A stretch of DNA of 12,683 nucleotides, from the NCBI GenBank assembly GCA_905193395.1, contig CAJJOO010000009.1, positions 1-12,683 of the forward strand, written 5' to 3'. The position numbers and the translations under genes were made by a program. The notes beneath the pieces were generated by a model. It saw only the letters and a program-made list of their open reading frames with translations. It did no database searches and was not told where the DNA came from. The DNA comes from an uncultured Porphyromonadaceae bacterium (lineage in GTDB: Bacteria; Bacteroidota; Bacteroidia; Bacteroidales; Muribaculaceae). This document shows, piece by piece, positions 8,651 to 12,683 of this stretch. Position 1 is the first letter of the stretch; each line of letters opens with the position of its first letter.

Positions 8651-9094
8651 ATGTCAAAAACCACAACCATCCACGTAGCCGATGCCGCCGCCCTGCCCGC
8701 CGCTGCCCGTGAATTCATGTCACTGATGGGCGACGAGACCGTATATGCCTTCCGGGGCGAAATGGGCGCCGGAAAAACCACCTTCATAGCCGCGCTCTGC
8801 ACCGCACTGGGCGTAGACCCCGAGGAAGCGAACTCGCCCTCGTTCGCCATTGCCAACGAATACCGCTCGGAAACAACGGCCGAACTCATATACCATTTCG
8901 ACCTGTACCGCCTGAACAGCCTGGCCGAGGTGATGGACATCGGTTTCGAGGACTATCTGGATTCCGGCGCCCTGTGCCTGATTGAATGGCCCGAAATCGT
9001 GGCCGACGTGCTGCCGGACGACACGGTCTACGTCGACATCAAGGCCAACAACGACGGCTCGCGCGACATCACCGTGACGCAATGCGGGGAATAA
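8651..9094 (+). CDS. tsaE: tRNA threonylcarbamoyladenosine biosynthesis ATPase TsaE
   Basis: TsaE is the small ATPase that works with TsaB and TsaD to place threonylcarbamoyl on A37 of tRNAs reading ANN codons. The 147-residue product has the complete signature: Walker A GEMGAGKT (36-43), the SPSF segment (62-65, usually SPTF), HFDLYRL (82-88) and the LIEWPE motif (110-115). Length is normal for the family. The ATG at 8651 follows porX by 13 bp and gives a standard N-terminus. The 3' end overlaps birA by 13 bp, so the two are probably translationally coupled. This is a housekeeping function, and its position after porX says nothing certain about a role in secretion. Confidence 0.95.
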   Translation: MSKTTTIHVADAAALPAAAREFMSLMGDETVYAFRGEMGAGKTTFIAALCTALGVDPEEANSPSFAIANEYRSETTAELIYHFDLYRLNSLAEVMDIGFEDYLDSGALCLIEWPEIVADVLPDDTVYVDIKANNDGSRDITVTQCGE

Positions 9095-9822
9095 TCAGGC
9101 GCTTCAAGGCCCTGGCATCGACATCGACGGCAATGGCCGCCGACGCCGCGACGCTGCCCCACGGGGCGGTGTACACGGTACACAACCAGACTGCAGGCCG
9201 CGGACAGCGCGGAAACTCGTGGGAGGCGGCGCCGGGGCAGAACCTCACCTTCTCGATGCTGCTGCGGCCCGTGGCCATACAGCCGCGCGAGGCCTTCTCG
9301 ATTTCTATGCTCACGGCCCTTTCCATCGCCGACGCCCTGGAAGCCATGCTCCCCGGCCGGCAGGTTTCCGTCAAATGGCCCAACGATATCTATGTCGGCG
9401 ACTTCAAACTGTGCGGCATACTCATCGAAAACTCATTTTCAGGCAGTTCGGCCGTGGAGCGCTCGATTGTGGGCATAGGCATCAACGTCAACCAGCGTCA
9501 ATTCCTCTCCGACGCGCCCAATCCCGTTTCAATGGCCTCGCTTTCCGGGCACGATTTCGACCTCGACGCCGTGCTCGAATCGGTAACAGACCGTATTCTT
9601 GACGACCTCGACGCCTATACCGCCGCCCCGGACATCGAGGCGCTGACCGCACGCTACCGCGCACGCCAGTGGCACGGCAGCGGAATACACCGCTGGCACG
9701 ACAACCTGACCGGCGAGACCATCGAGGCCGAAATCGCCGGCATAGCCCCAGACGGCATGCTCACCCTGGCCACCGTACCCCCGCGGACATACGCCTTCAA
9801 AGAGGTTTCGGCACTGTTCTGA
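9082..9822 (+). CDS. birA: Biotin-[acetyl-CoA-carboxylase] ligase, short form without DNA-binding domain
   Basis: This enzyme activates biotin with ATP and attaches it to the carrier lysine of biotin-dependent carboxylases. The 246-residue product is the catalytic core only; it lacks the N-terminal helix-turn-helix that lets E. coli BirA repress biotin genes, so it should be an enzyme and not a repressor. Visible motifs are GRGQRGNSW (39-47, biotinyl-AMP binding loop), KWPNDI (98-103), KLCGIL (109-114) and GIGINVN (131-137), with a small C-terminal domain (about 205-246). The usual DSTN start motif reads ASTS (12-15), a departure at a substrate-proximal site. The frame stays open upstream to 8986, but that part lies inside tsaE and has no family similarity, so the ATG at 9082 is chosen, giving a 13-bp overlap with tsaE. 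Confidence 0.93.
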   Translation: MRGIIRRFKALASTSTAMAADAATLPHGAVYTVHNQTAGRGQRGNSWEAAPGQNLTFSMLLRPVAIQPREAFSISMLTALSIADALEAMLPGRQVSVKWPNDIYVGDFKLCGILIENSFSGSSAVERSIVGIGINVNQRQFLSDAPNPVSMASLSGHDFDLDAVLESVTDRILDDLDAYTAAPDIEALTARYRARQWHGSGIHRWHDNLTGETIEAEIAGIAPDGMLTLATVPPRTYAFKEVSALF

Positions 9823-9844
9823 CGAGGCCAAACAAATGGCCGCG

Positions 9845-9853
9845 CATCTTTGT
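9845..9853 (+). promoter_or_regulatory. Possible promoter -7 element upstream of the DUF308 gene
   Basis: CATCTTTGT resembles the Bacteroidota -7 consensus TAnnTTTGY except for C instead of T at the first base. No good TTTG -33 element sits 19-21 bp upstream; the nearest is TCTG at 9818-9821 with a 23-bp gap. The site fits the expected need for a promoter after the 75-bp break in the gene row, but it is weak. Confidence 0.3.
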
Positions 9854-9877
9854 TGTAAAATGAAAATCATACAACAA
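9850..9877. repeat. Perfect 8-bp inverted repeat in the leader of the DUF308 gene
   Basis: TTGTTGTA (9850-9857) and TACAACAA (9870-9877) are exact reverse complements around a 12-base A/T-rich spacer. The repeat starts inside the possible -7 element and ends 20 bp before the start codon. It could be an operator for a dimeric regulator or a weak hairpin in the mRNA leader. No U-tract follows it, and AT pairs dominate, so it is not a terminator. Confidence 0.55.
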
Positions 9878-9897
9878 CAAATAAAACACATAAGGAC

Positions 9898-10416
9898 ATG
9901 TTCAACTCAAAAAACGCCTTAGTGACGGCAACGATAGTCGGAATCGTGGGGCTGCTGCTCATCATCTTTGAAAACCGCGGCGATGTTCTCAACTGGATAG
10001 TCGTTGCCCTGGGAATCATGTTTATCATCCCCGGAGCCTACGGACTCATAACGCAACTGGCCGCGCCGAAACCGGCACGCGACAACACGGCGATAGCCAC
10101 CGGCGTCGGAAGCATGGTGCTTGGCGTGGTGCTGTGTCTGATTCCAGGCGTGTTCGTGAGCGTGATGATCTATCTGCTGGCCTTCGTGCTTTTGCTCGGC
10201 GGCATTTCGCAGATTATCACTCTGAGTCGGTTGCAGTTGCCCTGGGGCTTCTACGTGGTCCCCGTGCTGGTGGCCGTTACCGGCGTGGTGATGATTTTCG
10301 CCGGCAGCGACAAGGACTCGTCGGCCATCGTGCTTGTCACCGGAATCGTGATGGTCCTTTACGCGATAAACACCGTGGTGGAATATACCCGCGTGCGCAA
10401 ACTGCTCAAAAACTGA
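9898..10416 (+). CDS. Six-helix membrane protein, DUF308/HdeD-like
   Basis: This is a 172-residue protein that is almost entirely membrane-embedded. Six hydrophobic helices are visible at about 7-24, 32-53, 65-83, 85-108, 116-135 and 142-162, with short polar loops and a basic C-terminus (RVRKLLKN) that should face the cytoplasm. The Gly-rich helix pairs, size and layout match the DUF308 family that includes E. coli HdeD, linked to acid resistance there; its molecular function is unknown. The gene stands alone: 75 bp separate it from birA, and a terminator follows it, so it is probably transcribed on its own or as read-through from birA. The ATG at 9898 is preceded by AAGGAC, a purine stretch too close to act as a normal ribosome-binding site. 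The family call rests on topology and composition, and no catalytic residues were seen. Confidence 0.8.
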   Translation: MFNSKNALVTATIVGIVGLLLIIFENRGDVLNWIVVALGIMFIIPGAYGLITQLAAPKPARDNTAIATGVGSMVLGVVLCLIPGVFVSVMIYLLAFVLLLGGISQIITLSRLQLPWGFYVVPVLVAVTGVVMIFAGSDKDSSAIVLVTGIVMVLYAINTVVEYTRVRKLLKN

Positions 10417-10438
10417 ACTATTTCATACATCCTTCCCG

Positions 10439-10480
10439 CGGCGGACACCCGGTCGGGTATCCGCCGTTGCCCTTTTAGCA
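10439..10480 (+). terminator. Rho-independent terminator after the DUF308 gene
   Basis: Bases 10439-10450 and 10455-10466 form a 12-bp GC-rich stem with a single C/A mismatch and a four-base loop (GGTC). TTGCCCTTTT follows directly, and a run of 12 T (10481-10492) begins 14 bases after the stem. It lies 22 bp after the stop codon at 10416, the normal place for the end of this transcript. The stem is strong; the immediate U-tract is short and interrupted, so the distant T run may also contribute. Confidence 0.8.
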
Positions 10481-10489
10481 TTTTTTTTT

Positions 10490-10521
10490 TTTGACGGACC
10501 GACATAAAACGCTAACTTTGC
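10490..10521 (+). promoter_or_regulatory. Bacteroidota-type promoter for pyrE
   Basis: A -33 element TTTG (10490-10493) and a -7 element TAACTTTGC (10513-10521) are separated by 19 bp, a perfect fit to the TTTG/TAnnTTTG promoter read by the primary sigma factor of this phylum. Transcription should start near 10525-10530, leaving an A/T-rich leader of only about 20 nt before the ATG at 10547. That is too short for a UMP-sensing attenuator or riboswitch, and no Shine-Dalgarno sequence is present. The T12 tract merges into the -33 element. Confidence 0.85.
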
Positions 10522-10546
10522 ACAAATTATAATCTAATAGCCTGTA

Positions 10547-11200
10547 ATGAAAAAGGTAGAACGTCTTCTTGCTGAAAAGTTATTAAAAATCAGCGCCATC
10601 ATCCTTCAACTTGAAAGCCCCTTCACATGGGCATCGGGATGGAACTCACCGATTTACACCGACAACCGCAAAACCCTGTCATATCCGGAAATACGTTCGT
10701 TCATCAAGGTCGAACTGACCCGCGTGATACTCGAACAGTTCAAGGATGTGGATGTCATCGCCGGCGTTGCCACCGGAGCGATTGCCCAGGGAGCGCTTGT
10801 GGCCGACACGCTGGGGCTGCCCTATATCTACGTCCGCTCCACCCCGAAGGACCACGGTCTGGAAAACCTTATCGAAGGCAATCTGCGCCCCGGTCAGAAG
10901 GTTGTGGTGATTGAAGACCTTATCTCGACAGGCAAATCGTCGCTCAAGGCTGTGGAAGCAATCCGCCAGGCCGGAGGCGAGGTGGTGGGCATGGTGGCCC
11001 TGTTCACCTACAATTTCCCCCTGGCCGAGGAGAATTTCCGCAAGGCCGGCGTGAAACTGCATACACTGAGCAACTACAATGCCCTGATCGAGGCTGCGCT
11101 GGCAACCGGCTACATTCTGGAAAGCGACGTCAACTCGCTGACCGAATGGCGCAAGGACCCCGCCAACTGGGCGCCCTCCACACGTAAAATAAACGACTGA
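10547..11200 (+). CDS. pyrE: Orotate phosphoribosyltransferase
   Basis: PyrE joins orotate to PRPP to give orotidine monophosphate, the fifth step of de novo pyrimidine synthesis, in the cytoplasm. The 217-residue product shows the PRPP-binding motif VVVIEDLISTGKS (119-131), the orotate-binding N-terminal segment (WNSPIYTDNRKT, 32-43), and the flexible catalytic loop with R97, K101 and H103 (RSTPKDHG). The second lysine common in enterobacterial PyrE is not evident in this loop. Length is normal. The gene has its own strong promoter directly upstream and is the first of three closely spaced genes. No other pyrimidine genes lie in the window. Confidence 0.96.
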   Translation: MKKVERLLAEKLLKISAIILQLESPFTWASGWNSPIYTDNRKTLSYPEIRSFIKVELTRVILEQFKDVDVIAGVATGAIAQGALVADTLGLPYIYVRSTPKDHGLENLIEGNLRPGQKVVVIEDLISTGKSSLKAVEAIRQAGGEVVGMVALFTYNFPLAEENFRKAGVKLHTLSNYNALIEAALATGYILESDVNSLTEWRKDPANWAPSTRKIND

Positions 11201-11221
11201 CAAACACACCCCGACCATATT

Positions 11222-11635
11222 ATGGCAGTATTCTCAGGAAAGCCGGTCGTAATTGACCGCCCGGCGGTAGCCGTCGCCGAAAAATTCAGCGACCTCTCGT
11301 CGCTGCAGCAGGTGTTTGAAAACCTGCCCCAGGACCAGAAAGACAAAATCGGCGACATCGACCTCACGGCCGATTCAATCGTGATACGCACCCCGCAGGT
11401 GGGCGAAATCAAATTCGTAATCACCGAACGCACGCCCCAGCGCATCGTGTTCCAGGCCCAGGGCGCTCCCGTACCCCTGTCGCTGATTGTGCGCCTGCGC
11501 GAGATGACCCCGAGCACAACTGAACTGGCCACCGACATGGACGTGGAGATTCCCGCATTCCTCAAGCCCATGATTGGCGGAACGATGCAGAAAGCCGTAG
11601 ACCAGTTCGGCAAACTGATGCAGCAACTGGCCTGA
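11222..11635 (+). CDS. Small START/SRPBCC-like protein of unknown function
   Basis: This is a 137-residue cytosolic protein with no signal peptide or membrane helix. Order and composition (a short N-terminal helix region, alternating beta strands such as SIVIRTPQVGEIKFVITER, then a long C-terminal helix from about 112 with MIGGTMQKAVDQFGKLM) fit the helix-grip fold of the SRPBCC/START superfamily, which encloses hydrophobic ligands. No catalytic motif is apparent. It begins 21 bp after pyrE and ends 10 bp before the next gene. I recall a small SRPBCC gene next to pyrE in other Bacteroidales, but that is memory, not shown here. Its ligand and its link to pyrimidine metabolism are unknown. Confidence 0.78.
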   Translation: MAVFSGKPVVIDRPAVAVAEKFSDLSSLQQVFENLPQDQKDKIGDIDLTADSIVIRTPQVGEIKFVITERTPQRIVFQAQGAPVPLSLIVRLREMTPSTTELATDMDVEIPAFLKPMIGGTMQKAVDQFGKLMQQLA

Positions 11636-11645
11636 GCCGACCGCA

Positions 11646-12134
11646 ATGGGCAGGTGGCTGAAATATCTGGCGCTCGGTGCCGCGGCTCTGCTGATAACGG
11701 GCTGCGACAAGGTCGACAACACGCGCCTGCCGCGGGTACCGGTGAATCTGATATTCTGGACCGAGGCCGACTGGATTACGCACGGCGTCCATGGCGCCGG
11801 CGGCTACGAGCGCTTCATCCGCGCCAAACGGATTCCGGCCGACTATCCCTACAAAGACTCGGAAAGCACGGGGTTCGGCGGCATCCTGCTCTGCACAACA
11901 TATCTGGGCGAAGTCCAGGCCTTTGACCTGGCCTGCCCCGTTGAGTGCAATCCGGACGTCACCGTGTTTATCAACGAGGACATGAACGCCGAATGTCCTG
12001 TGTGCCACAGTTGCTACGACGTATTCTCGCTGATGGGCGGTCCCGTTTCGGGCAAAGCGGCCCAGGAAGGCTACGGACTGCAGGTGTACCACGCCTCCCA
12101 CGGCCGCAACGGCGAATATATGGTGGTGTACTGA
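11646..12134 (+). CDS. Lipoprotein with a Rieske-like, cysteine-rich domain
   Basis: The 162-residue product begins with a lipoprotein signal peptide; the lipidated residue is C20 (LLITGC), so the protein is exported and membrane-anchored. The C-terminal half has the outline of a Rieske domain: a first ligand loop CPVEC (97-101), a strand with a charged turn (INEDMNAE), a second loop CPVCHSC (117-123) followed by YDVF, then a GGPVSGKA turn (131-138) resembling the Rieske GP loop. The canonical pattern is C-x-H and C-x2-H. Here the first His position is Val (V99) and the second is Cys (C120), with extra cysteines at 101 and 123. It may therefore bind zinc or a differently coordinated Fe-S centre, form disulfides, or bind no metal. 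It is the last gene of the pyrE cluster, 10 bp after the SRPBCC gene. The fold is inferred by eye. Confidence 0.72.
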   Translation: MGRWLKYLALGAAALLITGCDKVDNTRLPRVPVNLIFWTEADWITHGVHGAGGYERFIRAKRIPADYPYKDSESTGFGGILLCTTYLGEVQAFDLACPVECNPDVTVFINEDMNAECPVCHSCYDVFSLMGGPVSGKAAQEGYGLQVYHASHGRNGEYMVVY

Positions 12135-12202
12135 CGCCACCGGCCGGCTTTGACGGATGACAAATCCGCAAGCATAACGAGTAAAGACCTTAAAACCACA
12201 CC

Positions 12203-12683
12203 ATGAAACGCAATTACCTGGGAATATGGGCATTGCTCGCCACAGCCTTCGTGGCCACGATGCTGCTGTCGGCGTTCAGTCCGGTAAATATCGCGGGATA
12301 TGAACTGCGCGACTCGGGCCTGTACGGCGCCCTGACGTCGCCGCCCGATACCACCGGCATCGACGGCGGTTTTCAGGCTGTCGAAGTGCAGCGGACCGGC
12401 GCCGACAGCGTATTCGACACCGCCTTGGCTCAACAGCCCGCTCCGGTAGACACTACGTCCAAGGTATTGCTGTTCATCGGCGATTCGATGCTCGAAGGCC
12501 TGTCGCCGCGAATGGCCGCATATGCCGCCGAAAACGGCCATACGCTCTACTCGGTGATGTGGTACAGTTCCACAACCGAGGTATGGGGGCGTTCGGGCAA
12601 ACTGAAAGCCTACATAAACCGTCTGAAACCCGATTTCATTTTCATTAGCCTCGGCGCCAACGAACTCTTCGTCAAGGATATCG
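12203..12683 (+). CDS. SGNH/GDSL hydrolase family protein, membrane-anchored (3' end outside window)
   Basis: The ATG at 12203 opens a frame that runs to the end of the window with no stop; 160 codons are visible. The N-terminus has a basic start and one hydrophobic segment (about 7-30), an uncleaved anchor or signal peptide, followed by a Pro/Thr/Asp-rich linker to about residue 87. The hydrolase core then begins: LLFIGDSM contains block I with the nucleophile Ser (S95 in GDSM), and SLGANELF contains block III with its oxyanion-hole Asn (N153). The block V Asp-His pair lies beyond the window. SGNH proteins of this layout act in the periplasm as esterases or, when paired with MBOAT proteins, as O-acetyltransferases for polysaccharides; the choice cannot be made without the downstream genes. 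The 68-bp gap before it shows no convincing promoter or terminator. Confidence 0.85.
   Translation, partial: MKRNYLGIWALLATAFVATMLLSAFSPVNIAGYELRDSGLYGALTSPPDTTGIDGGFQAVEVQRTGADSVFDTALAQQPAPVDTTSKVLLFIGDSMLEGLSPRMAAYAAENGHTLYSVMWYSSTTEVWGRSGKLKAYINRLKPDFIFISLGANELFVKDI

Noticed and set aside
8986..9081. A 32-residue N-terminal extension of birA inside tsaE
   Set aside because: It is Arg/Gly-rich out-of-frame tsaE sequence. The short ligase family normally begins close to the ATG at 9082.
12149..12202. Possible promoter or hairpin before the SGNH gene (TTTG at 12149; CGGAT/ATCCG at 12154-12168)
   Set aside because: No TAnnTTTG element follows the TTTG at proper spacing, and a 5-bp stem without a T-tract is expected by chance.
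1..12683. Mobile element, CRISPR array, defence system or tRNA/rRNA gene
   Set aside because: No transposase, integrase, phage or nuclease gene, no regularly spaced repeats and no cloverleaf-like sequence were seen. The gene content is chromosomal core.

Overview
The window is a dense, one-directional stretch of bacterial chromosome: all eleven genes are on the + strand and gaps are mostly under 30 bp. Protein content points to Bacteroidota, most likely Bacteroidales: type IX secretion proteins of the PorW/SprE and PorX families, a Bacteroidota-type promoter (TTTG, 19 bp, TAACTTTGC) before pyrE, and almost no Shine-Dalgarno sequences. The GC-rich coding sequence would suit a gut lineage such as Muribaculaceae, but that placement is inference.

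Region 1 (1-9822) looks like one long transcription unit with no visible terminator inside it. It runs: a Rel/SpoT-type (p)ppGpp synthetase/hydrolase missing its N-terminus, a PgpH-like 7TM-HD c-di-AMP phosphodiesterase, a PorW/SprE lipoprotein, a PorX response regulator with a PglZ phosphatase-like domain, the tRNA-modification ATPase TsaE, and a short biotin-protein ligase overlapping tsaE by 13 bp. Three of the six gene products (Rel, PgpH, PorX) belong to families that make or destroy nucleotide signals, and porW and porX, both linked to type IX secretion, lie 4 bp apart.

Region 2 (9823-10546) holds a stand-alone six-helix membrane protein of the DUF308/HdeD type. A perfect 8-bp inverted repeat lies before it and a strong hairpin terminator behind it.

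Region 3 (10490-12134) starts with the clear promoter and carries pyrE (pyrimidine synthesis), a small START/SRPBCC-like protein and a lipoprotein with a Rieske-like but cysteine-rich metal-site pattern, all closely spaced. After a 68-bp gap, the window ends inside a membrane-anchored SGNH/GDSL hydrolase gene (12203 onward).

No rRNA, tRNA, CRISPR array, insertion sequence, phage gene or sign of recent transfer was seen. This is mostly core genome. The items most worth a second look are the nucleotide-signalling/type IX secretion gene cluster and the Rieske-like lipoprotein with altered ligands.
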